Origin: Agrobacterium fabrum str. C58
GTDB lineage: Bacteria > Pseudomonadota > Alphaproteobacteria > Rhizobiales > Rhizobiaceae
Direction: 5' to 3'
DNA: 64,000 bases
NCBI RefSeq assembly: GCF_000092025.1
Contig: NC_003062.2
Location: forward strand, 990,001 to 1,054,000
The stretch's first letter is position 1; each line of letters begins with the position of its first letter. The notes under the pieces are model-generated. The model searched no databases. It saw only the letters and a list, made by a program, of their open reading frames with translations, and was not told the DNA's origin. Both the position numbers and the translations under genes were made by a program. Shown one piece after another: positions 8,242 to 16,259 of this stretch.

Positions 8242-9150
8242 ATGAAGCTCATAGCAATTTTCAATCGCGACGGTGGCACATTTCGCACCACTGATATGGA
8301 CGCCTATTGCGATCATGCTCGCGCGGTCTTCTCCCGCGCCGGCCACGAAATCGACTGCCGTCTGGTTTCCGGCAAGGACATCGTCAAGGAGATGGAACGC
8401 GCCGCCGAGGAGCCGGGCATTGAAGGCATCATCGCCGGCGGCGGTGACGGCACGATTTCCGCCGCGGCGGCCATCGCCTGGAAACACGGCATCGCGCTTG
8501 GCATTGTTCCAGCCGGCACCATGAACCTCTTCGCCCGCTCGCTGAAACTGCCGCTCGACATTCGCCAGGCCTTGGAAACACTGGCGCATGGCGAAATCGC
8601 CAGCGTCGACATCGCCAGCGTCAATGGCCGCCTTTTCGTGCACCAGTTTTCCGCGGGCCTGCATTCGCGCATGGTGCGCTATCGCAACAATCTCGCCTTC
8701 GCTTCCCGTCTCGGCAAGATCAAGGCGAGCATCCGCGCTGCCATCAGCGTCATCCTCAATCCGCCGGTCTTCGAGGTGGAATATACCGTTAATGGCAAAA
8801 CTCAGCACCGCAAGGTCTCGGCGATCTCCGTCTCCAATAACGAGTTCGGCCAGAATTCCCTGCTCGTGGCGGAGAATGTCTCGGGCGGCCATCTCGGCTT
8901 TTACCTCACCGATCCGCTGCGCCCCTCGGGCGTTGCAAAACTCGCCCTCGACATTCTGCGCGGCAAGCTCAAAGAAAACGCTGCTGTGACGGCGATGACC
9001 GTAACGGACGTGGAACTGCATTTTCCGAAGAAACGCCACGATGTGCGCTGCGTCATCGACGGTGAACTGTTGCCGATGGAGCGGGACGTCGCGCTGAAGG
9101 TTCACGCCGGCGAGTTGAAGGTACTGGTGGGGCGGGCGTTTTTCGCATAG
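8242..9150 (+). CDS. Diacylglycerol kinase family protein (DAGK catalytic domain)
   Basis: 302-residue soluble lipid-kinase-like protein. The DAGK catalytic domain occupies the N-terminal half, with the nucleotide motif AGGGDGTISAAAAIAW and VPAGTMNLFARSLKLP; the C-terminal beta-sandwich half (FEVEYTVNG, LFISV-like strands) is typical of the YegS/DgkB/LCB5 superfamily. It phosphorylates a lipid alcohol in relatives; the substrate is uncertain here. The ATG at 8242 begins MKLIAIFN directly at the first beta strand, so the longer frame from 8173 is unlikely. Monocistronic by spacing. Confidence 0.88.
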   Translation: MKLIAIFNRDGGTFRTTDMDAYCDHARAVFSRAGHEIDCRLVSGKDIVKEMERAAEEPGIEGIIAGGGDGTISAAAAIAWKHGIALGIVPAGTMNLFARSLKLPLDIRQALETLAHGEIASVDIASVNGRLFVHQFSAGLHSRMVRYRNNLAFASRLGKIKASIRAAISVILNPPVFEVEYTVNGKTQHRKVSAISVSNNEFGQNSLLVAENVSGGHLGFYLTDPLRPSGVAKLALDILRGKLKENAAVTAMTVTDVELHFPKKRHDVRCVIDGELLPMERDVALKVHAGELKVLVGRAFFA

Positions 9151-9296
9151 CGCAACCGACTGTAAATTCAGGGGCTGCGCCGAGCCAATCAATATTCTCT
9201 TAAAAACCACCAGCCTTGCCAAATCGAAGCTGCCCGGCCATGTTCGGCGGGCGCGGTGGCGTGAGCGCCGTTGCCTTTATGGGAGTGCGATCTGTC

Positions 9297-10670
9297 ATGA
9301 ATGAAGTCTCCAAGCCGATGTCCAATCTCGCGGCCATCGATGCCGCCCATCACCTTCACCCCTTTTCCGACATGGGCAAGCTGAATGCCGCCGGCACCCG
9401 CATCATCGAGCGCGCGGAAGGGGTCTTCATCTACGACAGCACCGGCAAGAAATATCTCGATGCCTTTGCCGGCCTCTGGTGCGTGAATATCGGTTATGGA
9501 CGCCGCGAGATCGCCGATGTCGTGCAGCGCCAGATGAACGAGCTACCTTACTACAACGCCTTTTTCGGCACCACCACCCCGCCCGCGACGCTTCTGGCGC
9601 AAAAGATCGCCTCGCGCGCCGGGCCGAAGATGAACCATGTGTTCTTCACCAATTCCGGTTCGGAAGCCACCGACACCTGGTTCCGCATGGCGCGGGTCTA
9701 CTGGAAGGCGCTTGGCCATCCCACGAAGACCAGGGTGATCGCAAGACGCAACGGCTATCATGGCTCGACGGTAGCCGGCGCTTCGCTCGGTGGAATGAAA
9801 TGGATGCATGAACAGGGCAACCTGCCCATCGAAGGCATCGCCCATATCGGCCAGCCCTATTGGTATGCCGAGGGTGGCGATCTCTCACCCGCCGAATTCG
9901 GCCTGAAGGTGGCTCGGGAACTGGACGCCAAGATCGATGAACTCGGCGAGGAAAATGTCGCCGCTTTCGTGGCCGAACCCATTCAGGGCGCAGGTGGTGT
10001 CATCGTGCCGCCGGAGACCTACTGGCCGGAAATCGCCCGCATCTGCAAGGCGCGCAACATTCTGCTGGTGTCCGACGAGGTGATCTGCGGTTTCGGCCGT
10101 CTCGGTTCGTGGTTCGGATACCAGCATTTTGGCGTGGAGCCGGATCTCGCTCCCGTCGCCAAGGGACTGTCATCGGGTTATCTGCCGATCGGTGGTGTCA
10201 TCGTTTCAGACCGGGTGGCGGAGGTGATGCTTTCAGAGGTCGGTGATTTCAACCACGGTTTCACCTATTCCGGCCATCCCGTCTGTGCTGCCGCGGCACT
10301 GGAAAACCTCCGTATCATTGAGGATGAGGGGCTGGTGGAGCGGGTACGTGACGATATCGGCCCCTATTTCTCCGAGGGCTGGAAAAGCCTTGCCGATCAT
10401 GAACTGGTGGGCGAGGCCGTGAATGTTGGCCTGATGGGCGGTTTGCAACTGACGGCGGACAAGGCAACCCGCAGACGTTTCGCCAAGCCGGACGATATCG
10501 GAACCGCCGTGCGCAACCATTGCCTTGCAAACGGCCTCGTCATGCGTGCCACGGGAGATCGCATGCTGGCCTCGCCGGCGCTGACCGTCAGCCGTTCCGA
10601 AGTGGACGAGATCATCGAGACGCTGCGCCAGGGGCTCAACCACCTGCGCGATACACGCGAGCATTTCTAG
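9297..10670 (+). CDS. Class III pyridoxal-phosphate aminotransferase
   Basis: 457-residue omega-aminotransferase of fold type I. Visible hallmarks: FAGLWCVNIGYGR, FTNSGSEATDTWFRMAR (cofactor phosphate binding), NGYHGSTVAGASLGG, AEPIQGAGGVIVPP, SDEVICGFGRLGSWFG (Asp contacting the pyridine nitrogen) and VAKGLSSGYLPIGG with the Schiff-base lysine. Best relatives are putrescine/beta-alanine:pyruvate aminotransferases, so an amine or omega-amino acid donor is likely; the specificity is not proven. GGGAG precedes the ATG at 9297; ATG 9318 is an alternative. The last codons and the TAG stop lie inside a dispersed repeat (family C). Confidence 0.9.
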   Translation: MNEVSKPMSNLAAIDAAHHLHPFSDMGKLNAAGTRIIERAEGVFIYDSTGKKYLDAFAGLWCVNIGYGRREIADVVQRQMNELPYYNAFFGTTTPPATLLAQKIASRAGPKMNHVFFTNSGSEATDTWFRMARVYWKALGHPTKTRVIARRNGYHGSTVAGASLGGMKWMHEQGNLPIEGIAHIGQPYWYAEGGDLSPAEFGLKVARELDAKIDELGEENVAAFVAEPIQGAGGVIVPPETYWPEIARICKARNILLVSDEVICGFGRLGSWFGYQHFGVEPDLAPVAKGLSSGYLPIGGVIVSDRVAEVMLSEVGDFNHGFTYSGHPVCAAAALENLRIIEDEGLVERVRDDIGPYFSEGWKSLADHELVGEAVNVGLMGGLQLTADKATRRRFAKPDDIGTAVRNHCLANGLVMRATGDRMLASPALTVSRSEVDEIIETLRQGLNHLRDTREHF

Positions 10671-10706
10671 GAAAAGTGGACACCGGTTTTCCGTTGGGAA
10701 ATGCGG
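10661..10706. repeat. Dispersed repeat, family C copy 1
   Basis: 46-bp element beginning GCATTTCTAGGAAAAGTGGA and ending GGAAATGCGG. Ends GCATTTC and GAAATGC are inverted, and GGAAAA/TTTTCC form an inner stem. A second copy is at 41416-41461. The TAG stop of the aminotransferase is part of the element. Confidence 0.8.
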
Positions 10707-10735
10707 AAAAAAGATTTCGAGGGAGGAATAATCAC

Positions 10736-11206
10736 ATGGCAGGACAGGAACATCATTACGCCGTGCAGGTGAAATGGACCGGCAATCGCGGCAAGGGAAC
10801 GTCGGGATACCGCGATTATGAGCGCGACTACACGATTTCCACGGCGGGCAAGGCGGATATCACCGGCTCCTCGGACCCCGCCTTCCGCGGTGATCCCTCC
10901 CGCTGGAACCCGGAAGACCTGCTCGTCGCCTCGCTCTCGGCCTGCCACAAGCTCTGGTACCTGCATTTCTGCTCCGTCAACGGCATCATCGTCGAAGACT
11001 ATGTCGACAATGCCGAAGGCACGCTTGTCATGGAAAAGGATGGCGCCGGGCAGTTCAGCGAAGTGGTGCTGAAACCGGTCATCACTATTTCGAAGGGTGA
11101 TCCCGCCCGGGCGGATGAGCTGCACCATGATGCGCATGACAAGTGCTTCATAGCGCGTTCGGTGAATTTTCCCATCCGCGTGCAGGGGACTGTGAAGGTG
11201 GTTTGA
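10736..11206 (+). CDS. OsmC/Ohr-family peroxiredoxin-like protein
   Basis: 156-residue OsmC-fold protein, expected to detoxify organic hydroperoxides or act on related thiol chemistry in the cytoplasm. Both redox cysteines are visible, in LSACHKLWYLHFC and in AHDKCFIARSVNFPI, together with the NPEDLLVASLSACH signature before the first. The start is the ATG at 10736, preceded by GGGAGGA; the open frame extends far upstream but through the previous gene. Length and the absence of the Ohr-specific N-terminus favour the OsmC/YhfA branch. The gene converges on vapC with 3 bp between them. Confidence 0.9.
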   Translation: MAGQEHHYAVQVKWTGNRGKGTSGYRDYERDYTISTAGKADITGSSDPAFRGDPSRWNPEDLLVASLSACHKLWYLHFCSVNGIIVEDYVDNAEGTLVMEKDGAGQFSEVVLKPVITISKGDPARADELHHDAHDKCFIARSVNFPIRVQGTVKVV

Positions 11207-11209
11207 GGT

Positions 11210-11599
11210 TCAGACGAATTGCAGACCGAGATGATCGGCCATCGGCTGAAAGTCCCGGTCGTTTTGCAGGAGCTTGTGCCCGTGCTCGATGCAGTAGGTG
11301 CCGATGATGAGGTCGGCTGTTTTGCGCACTGTCTTTCCAAGGCCGCGTAGTTTTCGGTAGTTCGCAGCGGCAGCCACGGCAAATTCGGGTGTCAACATTG
11401 ATACAAGCTCGAAAACCTTCAGCCGGCTCTCGATCGCCGCCGCCCGTCTTTCGTTCCGCTCTCCCTGTAGGATTTCGAGCAGGATGATATCTCCGATAAT
11501 CACGTCGGAAAGATCGTTGATATCGCTGAGTGTAGCGACTTGCGGCGTTTGTTTATTCTGAAACCAGTCGATCCAGACAGACGTGTCAACAACGATCAT
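11210..11599 (-). CDS. vapC: PIN-domain toxin VapC
   Basis: 129-residue PIN-domain ribonuclease, the toxin of a type II toxin-antitoxin module. Acidic metal-binding residues are present in MIVVDTSVWIDWF (D5), ILLEILQG, TADLIIGTYC and QNDRDFQP, matching the four-acid PIN centre. VapC toxins cleave tRNA or rRNA; the target here is unknown. The ATG overlaps the TGA of vapB by 4 bp (11596-11599), the standard coupling that makes toxin synthesis follow antitoxin. No truncation is visible, so the module should be active. Confidence 0.93.
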   Translation of the reverse strand: MIVVDTSVWIDWFQNKQTPQVATLSDINDLSDVIIGDIILLEILQGERNERRAAAIESRLKVFELVSMLTPEFAVAAAANYRKLRGLGKTVRKTADLIIGTYCIEHGHKLLQNDRDFQPMADHLGLQFV

Positions 11600-11826
11600 T
11601 CTGCGGCGTCTTGCGACTTTATACTATCTGCGCTCCAGCTGCCGCGGACTTCTTCTAAATCGCCCTTCCAGCCGATACCTCTAAGTTCCTGCAACGCTTT
11701 TCGCCGCCCGAGATTTTCTACGAGATCGCGCAACGCCTTTTCGACCGTCGCCTTTTTCGTCGGAAGGCCAGTGATTTCCATCGCTTCTGCGATCAAGGCG
11801 TCATCAAGCTCAATATTCGTGCGCAT
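11596..11826 (-). CDS. vapB: VapB-family antitoxin
   Basis: 76-residue antitoxin. The N-terminal MRTNIELDDALIAEAMEITG is the ribbon-helix-helix type DNA-binding start of the VapB/DUF2191 family, followed by a helix with KKATVEKALRDLVE and a C-terminal toxin-neutralising tail ending SQDAAE. The ATG at 11826 is preferred over a 14-codon longer frame that would run through the operator palindrome. It neutralises VapC and in relatives autorepresses the operon, probably through the palindrome 9 bp upstream. Confidence 0.92.
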   Translation of the reverse strand: MRTNIELDDALIAEAMEITGLPTKKATVEKALRDLVENLGRRKALQELRGIGWKGDLEEVRGSWSADSIKSQDAAE

Positions 11827-11834
11827 AGAAAAAT

Positions 11835-11870
11835 CCTTGGTGTATCGATTTTCGAAATCATACACCAAGG
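11835..11870. promoter_or_regulatory. Perfect palindromic operator before vapBC
   Basis: Inverted repeat CCTTGGTGTAT (11835-11845) and ATACACCAAGG (11860-11870), 11 bp per arm without mismatch, around a 14-bp centre that itself contains GATTT-TCG-AAATC. Position immediately upstream of the vapB start is typical of an autoregulatory VapB operator. Confidence 0.8.
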
Positions 11871-11892
11871 CAGGGTGCCGCGAAATCTGTTT

Positions 11893-13398
11893 TTACTGGA
11901 ACGCCGTCTCGTAAAAACTTCTGAGCTTGCGGGAATGCAGGGTTTCCTTCTGCATGGCGGCCAGTTTCTGCACGGCGCGGATGCCGATCTGCAGATGCTG
12001 GGCGACCTGGGTGCGGTAGAATTCCGTCGCCATGCCCGGCAGCTTCAATTCGCCATGCAGCGGTTTGTCGGAGACGCAGAGCAGGGTGCCGTAGGGCACG
12101 CGGAAGCGGAAGCCGTTGGCGGCGATGGTGGCGGATTCCATGTCGAGTGCGATGGCGCGCGATTGCGACAGGCGCTTGACCGGGCCGGCCTGATCGCGAA
12201 GTTCCCAGTTGCGGTTGTCGATGGTGGCGACGGTGCCGGTGCGCATGATGCGCTTCAGCTCGAAGCCCTCGTAACCCGTCACTTCGGCGACGGCACCTTC
12301 CAGCGCCAGCTGCACCTCGGCAAGCGCCGGGATCGGCACCCAGACCGGCAGGTCGTCGTCGAGAACGTGATCCTCACGCACATAGGCATGGGCCAGAACA
12401 TAGTCGCCCAGCCGCTGGCTGTTGCGCAGGCCGGCGCAATGGCCCACCATCAGCCAGGCATGCGGGCGCAGCACGGCGATATGGTCGGTGATCGTCTTGG
12501 CGTTGGAAGGGCCAACGCCGATATTGACGAGCGTAATGCCGGCATGACCCTTCTTCTTCAGATGATAGGCGGGCATTTGCGGCAGCCGCGCCAGCGTCAT
12601 ATCGGTTGTCGGCCTGTCGGAACCGGCAAGCGTGACGATGTTGCCTGGCTCCACGAATTCCGTATAGCCTTCACCGCCGTCGGCCATCAATTTGCGCGCC
12701 CAGGCGGCAAATTCATCGATATAGAACTGGTAGTTGGTGAACAGCACGAAGTTCTGGAAATGGCTGGCGCTCGTCGCCGTATAGTGGCTGAGGCGGGCCA
12801 GCGAATAATCGATGCGCTGCGCGGTAAAAGGCGCGAGCGGAGCGGGTTCGCCCGGCACCTGGTCATATTCGCCATTGGCGATGAGGTCGTCGGTATTGTT
12901 GAGGTCGGGCGTATCGAACAGATCGCGCAGCGGCACGTCGGAGAGCGACGAAGCCGCCGCCGCCTCGACATAGGCGCCTTCGCCGAAAGCGAAATGCAGC
13001 GGAATGGGCGTAGCCGATTCCGCCACGGTGACCGGAACGCCGTGGTTCTTGATCAGAAGCCCCAGTTGCTCTTTCAGGTAATGGCGGAACAGATCCGGCC
13101 GGGTGATCGTGGTCGTATAGACGCCGGGGGAGGTGACATGCCCGTAGGAAAGGCGTGAATCGACATGGCCGAACGTGGATGTCTCGAGGCTGACCTGCGG
13201 GTAGCAGGCGCGGTAACGGCCGGTGATCGGCGCGCCCTTGGCAAGGTCGGTGAAGGAATTGATCAGGAACGCCGTATTGCGTTCGTAAAGCGCGGTCAAA
13301 GCCTCAACAGCTTCTTTCGGGTCCGTGAAGGACTGCGGCGCGAAAGGCTCGGGGCTGATGAAGGTGAAGGGCGGAATCGTTGGTTTTGCTATTGTCAT
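11893..13398 (-). CDS. amn: AMP nucleosidase
   Basis: 501-residue enzyme that hydrolyses AMP to adenine and ribose 5-phosphate, adjusting the adenylate pool. The N-terminal AMP-nucleosidase-specific domain (about 1-190, with YPQVSLETSTFGHVDSRLSYGHV) precedes a purine phosphorylase-like catalytic domain (about 240-470) with LVNIGVGPSNAKTITDHI, HAWLMVGHCAGLR, LDMESATIAANGFRF and LLCVSDKPLHGELK. Length agrees with the bacterial family (about 480-500). The start is the first ATG after a short intergenic gap; it appears to be a single-gene unit. Confidence 0.95.
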   Translation of the reverse strand: MTIAKPTIPPFTFISPEPFAPQSFTDPKEAVEALTALYERNTAFLINSFTDLAKGAPITGRYRACYPQVSLETSTFGHVDSRLSYGHVTSPGVYTTTITRPDLFRHYLKEQLGLLIKNHGVPVTVAESATPIPLHFAFGEGAYVEAAAASSLSDVPLRDLFDTPDLNNTDDLIANGEYDQVPGEPAPLAPFTAQRIDYSLARLSHYTATSASHFQNFVLFTNYQFYIDEFAAWARKLMADGGEGYTEFVEPGNIVTLAGSDRPTTDMTLARLPQMPAYHLKKKGHAGITLVNIGVGPSNAKTITDHIAVLRPHAWLMVGHCAGLRNSQRLGDYVLAHAYVREDHVLDDDLPVWVPIPALAEVQLALEGAVAEVTGYEGFELKRIMRTGTVATIDNRNWELRDQAGPVKRLSQSRAIALDMESATIAANGFRFRVPYGTLLCVSDKPLHGELKLPGMATEFYRTQVAQHLQIGIRAVQKLAAMQKETLHSRKLRSFYETAFQ

Positions 13399-13502
13399 GG
13401 CCCATTATAAGAGGCCTATTTCGACAGGCAAGCGACAGAAATGCGAAGAAACTGAAAAGAAACGGAAAAAGCTGCTGGATCGATAGGAGGGTGCGCGAAA
13501 TC

Positions 13503-13679
13503 TCAGCCGAGCGCGCCGCGTTGCAGGCTCATCAGCAGCACGAAACCGGCGCCCTTGGATGCCGGGCGGGGATCGGCCTTGTAGACCGCAAGTCCGGCCA
13601 CCGGGCCGAGAAAGATCGAGGCCATCAGCACCAGCCGCAGGGCGGAGAACAGGCCGTTGGAAAAGCTTGTCGTCATCAT
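13503..13679 (-). CDS. Small membrane protein, unknown
   Basis: 58-residue hypothetical protein starting MMTTSFSNGLFSALRLVLM. One hydrophobic segment (about 10-30, LFSALRLVLMASIFLGPVAGLAV) is followed by a basic loop and a second weakly hydrophobic end. TGAGGACC precedes the double ATG at suitable spacing. It follows the small gene at 13687-13869 by 7 bp, suggesting a two-gene unit. No family was recognised. Confidence 0.55.
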   Translation of the reverse strand: MMTTSFSNGLFSALRLVLMASIFLGPVAGLAVYKADPRPASKGAGFVLLMSLQRGALG

Positions 13680-13686
13680 CAGGTCC

Positions 13687-13869
13687 TCACAGCACGACGG
13701 GGCAATTGGTGGCCGGCGCCGGGCCGTGCTGGCAGGCAATCGCCGCCCCGGCATTCACCCGCTGAAAGCTGCGGTTGGGATTAACGACGAGCGAGGCGAA
13801 GGACATGGCGAAGATCGCCATGAGAAACGCGAAGATTGCCAGCCGGCTGATCAACTTTGTCATGTCCAT
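13687..13869 (-). CDS. Small signal-anchored or secreted protein, unknown
   Basis: 60 residues, MDMTKLISRLAIFAFLMAIF at the N-terminus: a classic hydrophobic signal or anchor, followed by a short polar domain with two cysteines (IACQHG and TNCPVVL) that could form a disulphide in the periplasm. ATGs at 13869 and 13863 are both possible; AAAGGGGAATG lies upstream. It is probably co-transcribed with the 58-residue gene downstream. Function unknown. Confidence 0.55.
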   Translation of the reverse strand: MDMTKLISRLAIFAFLMAIFAMSFASLVVNPNRSFQRVNAGAAIACQHGPAPATNCPVVL

Positions 13870-14027
13870 TCCCCTTTATTGGAGTTGATGGACAGAGTTT
13901 TGCCATAGTCGGACTGAACGGACCCTGAGGCCCCGGTTCATATGGTGTTCAGGGATGTTAACAGGTGGTGACATGGCGGCTTGATGCCGCAATGGCGCAG
14001 GGCGCATCACAGATCCCGCGATTTTCT

Positions 14028-14636
14028 TCAGGCAGGAGCAGCCTTTGCCCGCGCTGCGAGATCGGCCACGAGGGTTTTCAATGCTTCCGGGCTGGTCACA
14101 TCGACAATCGGCAGGTGGTGTTCGCGCGCCGATGCCAGCATTTCGGTATTTTCCCGCAGCGAACGCTCGATGAAGGCGTCCATGATGCGCCGCTGGCCGG
14201 CCGTTGCATCCTCATATCGGGCGTGGGAGCGCATTCTTTCGAGAAGGAAATCATTCCCGGCATGAAGCAGGACGCCGGCAACCGTGCTGCCGAGCAGGGG
14301 CGATATGAATTCCGGGCGCAGGGCCGCACCCTCGAAGATTGCGGGATTACCGGTATGGGAACTGCTGTCGATCATCGGGCGGATCAGTGGCCAGATGTTC
14401 TGGTGATGCACCTTCAGAAACCAGTGGATCGTCTCGGTCGAGAGAGCCGTATAATATTCCTCCACCGGTGCCGGAATGCCTGGCCACGGCCTGCCGGGGT
14501 GGCGGGCGAGACTGTCGGTGGATATCGCCTGCCAGCCGAGCCTTGTGCTCAACAGGCCGGCAAGAGTGCTTTTGCCCACATGTGATGTGCCGGCGATCAG
14601 GATCGTCGAAAGGCTAGGGGGCATCGTCGTTCTCAT
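14028..14636 (-). CDS. P-loop kinase-like protein
   Basis: 202-residue ATPase/kinase-like protein. A Walker A loop GTSHVGKST lies at about residues 16-24, followed by a typical small-molecule kinase layout (STDSLARHPGRPWP, then IFEGAALRPEF resembling a substrate-binding segment, and RMRSHARYED as a lid). This resembles 2-phosphoglycerate-kinase or shikimate-kinase-like P-loop proteins, but the substrate cannot be assigned. Start codons at 14636 and 14624 are both possible. It stands alone between small genes. Confidence 0.7.
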   Translation of the reverse strand: MRTTMPPSLSTILIAGTSHVGKSTLAGLLSTRLGWQAISTDSLARHPGRPWPGIPAPVEEYYTALSTETIHWFLKVHHQNIWPLIRPMIDSSSHTGNPAIFEGAALRPEFISPLLGSTVAGVLLHAGNDFLLERMRSHARYEDATAGQRRIMDAFIERSLRENTEMLASAREHHLPIVDVTSPEALKTLVADLAARAKAAPA

Positions 14637-14756
14637 TGATATTCGGCTCGAAGCAACGATACATCAACGGGCCTGTGTGTTCCACGCGCGATCTCTGTCC
14701 AGGTCGCATGACGCCGTGCTGGCGGGCGGCTGAAAGCCTGCCCGCCGCCTTCCCGG

Positions 14757-15095
14757 TTACAGCCGTGTCCAGGTCTGCGATTTGCACAAAATCTTCAGCA
14801 CGCAGCCCTTCATGCTCAGCGAATTGCCGGAAACGGTGCCGGAGCCGCTATAGGTCTTGTCGTTGGCGGGGTCGGTGATTTCGCCGGAATAGCTGTTTCC
14901 CTTGCCGGAAAGCTTGCCGATCTGTTTTCCGGCATGTTTGCCGGTCTTCAGCGTCACGCAGAAGGCGCCGCCGCAGGGGCCGATCACGGCGGTTTCGCCG
15001 CTGGCCGTCTTCCAGTTGCCCTCGATTGCCTCGCCAGCAAAGGCAAGGTTGCCGCTCATCATAAGGGCGGCGGCAATCGTCATTATACGCTTCAT
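14757..15095 (-). CDS. DUF2147 family secreted protein
   Basis: 112-residue exported protein. The ATG at 15095 is preceded by GGGAGGA, so the longer upstream frame is rejected. Signal peptide MKRIMTIAAALMMSGNLAFA is followed by EAIEGNWKTASGETAVIGPC, then GKQIGKLSGKGNSYSGEITD and a C-terminal YSGSGTVSGNSLSMKGCVLK, the usual DUF2147 beta-rich domain with conserved glycines and cysteines. Function is unknown; relatives are small periplasmic proteins, some near stress genes. Confidence 0.85.
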   Translation of the reverse strand: MKRIMTIAAALMMSGNLAFAGEAIEGNWKTASGETAVIGPCGGAFCVTLKTGKHAGKQIGKLSGKGNSYSGEITDPANDKTYSGSGTVSGNSLSMKGCVLKILCKSQTWTRL

Positions 15096-15527
15096 AAAAT
15101 TCCTCCCGAAATTCGCGCAGGCTTTCCTGAGCCGGATGGGCCGAAGACGCGGCTTGCGCAGATCAAACCTCTTTAGCGTGCCATGCGCCGTCTCTGGCCC
15201 AAAGCCGCCCTGCGGTGCAACGATTGCTCCTCGCGCCGCTCTATCCTGTGCCCGCTTCATCCTCATGACGGGCAGGCGGATAGTATTTGACGTTCACGTA
15301 AAAGGAAATAGAAATTTGCGGCTGCGGCGCGGCATTTGCATCGGCTGGAAGAGGGAAAAAGGCCAATTTCGAAAATTGCTGTTTTGATCATGGTGAAGGA
15401 AGGATTTAAATCCAATTCTGAAGTTTTCGTAAAATTCGCCGCAAAGTCCTTAATTTCCGCGGCTCGTGATATTTAACAAAAACCCAATTTTACCAATCGT
15501 TTGCAGTTTGTTTGCGACGCATTAATC
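15096..15527. other. Intergenic region, no confident gene
   Basis: About 430 bp between DUF2147 (-) and a small ORF (+). The part from 15380 to 15520 is unusually AT-rich for this window and probably holds the promoters for rightward transcription. No RNA gene or repeat was recognised. Confidence 0.4.
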
Positions 15528-15692
15528 ATGCCTTTTAAGCGAGCGTTGAAAGCCCCGTGGCATAGTGAAGTCATCAAAAGCGCAGGGAAAACCTGCCGGA
15601 CGGAAGGACGAAAAAAGCCGCAAAAGACGGCGGGTCCGGACGATAGCCTCGACAAGAAGGCAATGATGAAACAGGCAGAAGGACAGGGATAA
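15528..15692 (+). CDS. Small basic hypothetical protein
   Basis: 54 residues, MPFKRALKAPWHSEVIKSAG at the start, rich in lysine and glutamine, with no hydrophobic segment and no recognised family. Its TAA stop lies 5 bp before the ATG of the Sel1 gene, and the end of this ORF carries that gene's AGGGAT ribosome site, so translational coupling is plausible. No strong ribosome site is visible before its own ATG. Could be spurious. Confidence 0.35.
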   Translation: MPFKRALKAPWHSEVIKSAGKTCRTEGRKKPQKTAGPDDSLDKKAMMKQAEGQG

Positions 15693-15697
15693 AAACG

Positions 15698-15961
15698 ATG
15701 GCACGCTTTGACATCAGCGATATCGAAATGGCTGCCGGTGGCGAAACCCGCGCCGACACTCTTTGCAATCTCGGCCTGGTCTATGCGACCGGCCGGGGCT
15801 GCAAGGTGGACCTGATCGCGGCCCATAAATGGCTCAACATCGCCGCGATCCGCGGATCGGAAAGAGCCGCTTCGCTGCGCGCCGATCTTGCCCGCAACAT
15901 GACGAAGGCGGAACTGGCCGAAGCGCTGCGCGCCGCCCGCGACTGGATGACGATGCACTGA
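15698..15961 (+). CDS. Sel1-repeat small protein
   Basis: 87 residues containing essentially one Sel1-like (TPR-related) repeat: TLCNLGLVYATGRGCKVDLIAAHKWLNIAAIRG, with the conserved LG..Y..G.GV..D...A..W...AA pattern. Such single-repeat proteins likely act in protein-protein contacts; partners are unknown. AGGGAT lies 10 bp upstream. The C-terminus RAARDWMTMH is charged. A terminator hairpin follows at 16089-16125. Confidence 0.8.
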   Translation: MARFDISDIEMAAGGETRADTLCNLGLVYATGRGCKVDLIAAHKWLNIAAIRGSERAASLRADLARNMTKAELAEALRAARDWMTMH

Positions 15962-16088
15962 TTTACCCTTGGTATCATTGAGATTTCCGGTCCGGTTCCC
16001 TCCAGTCCCGCTGACCGGTGCAAAGGAAAGTAAACCCGAAGGGGAACGCGGCGAGGGCTTTGAAAACAAGCTTTTGCGCTGACACATC

Positions 16089-16125
16089 AAACCGCGACCG
16101 GCAGGAACAAGGCCGGCGCGGTTTT
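16089..16125 (+). terminator. Rho-independent terminator downstream of the Sel1 gene
   Basis: Stem AAACCGCG/CGCGGTTT extended by CCGGC/GCCGG past one bulged A, with a 9-nt loop, followed by TTTTCTT. It lies 128 bp after the Sel1 stop. Confidence 0.75.
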
Positions 16126-16215
16126 CTTATGTCTGGTGATGCAGAAAATGATTCGCGAACAGGGGGTTGTGAGGGGAACTTGAATCGGTGCGTGGAACCC
16201 GCGGCATTCTCCACC

Positions 16216-16246
16216 CCTCATTCCTGTGACGAGCACAGGAATGAGG
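16216..16246. repeat. Palindromic repeat, family B copy 1
   Basis: Perfect 13-bp inverted repeat CCTCATTCCTGTG/CACAGGAATGAGG around ACGAG. Other copies are at 39201-39235 and 43697-43719. It lies between the convergent Sel1 and aminotransferase genes. Confidence 0.9.
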
Positions 16247-16259
16247 TTGGGTTGGGAAT

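Noticed and set aside
10520..10735. N-terminal extension of the OsmC protein
   Set aside because: The upstream frame overlaps the aminotransferase and repeat C1, while GGGAGGA directly precedes the ATG at 10736.
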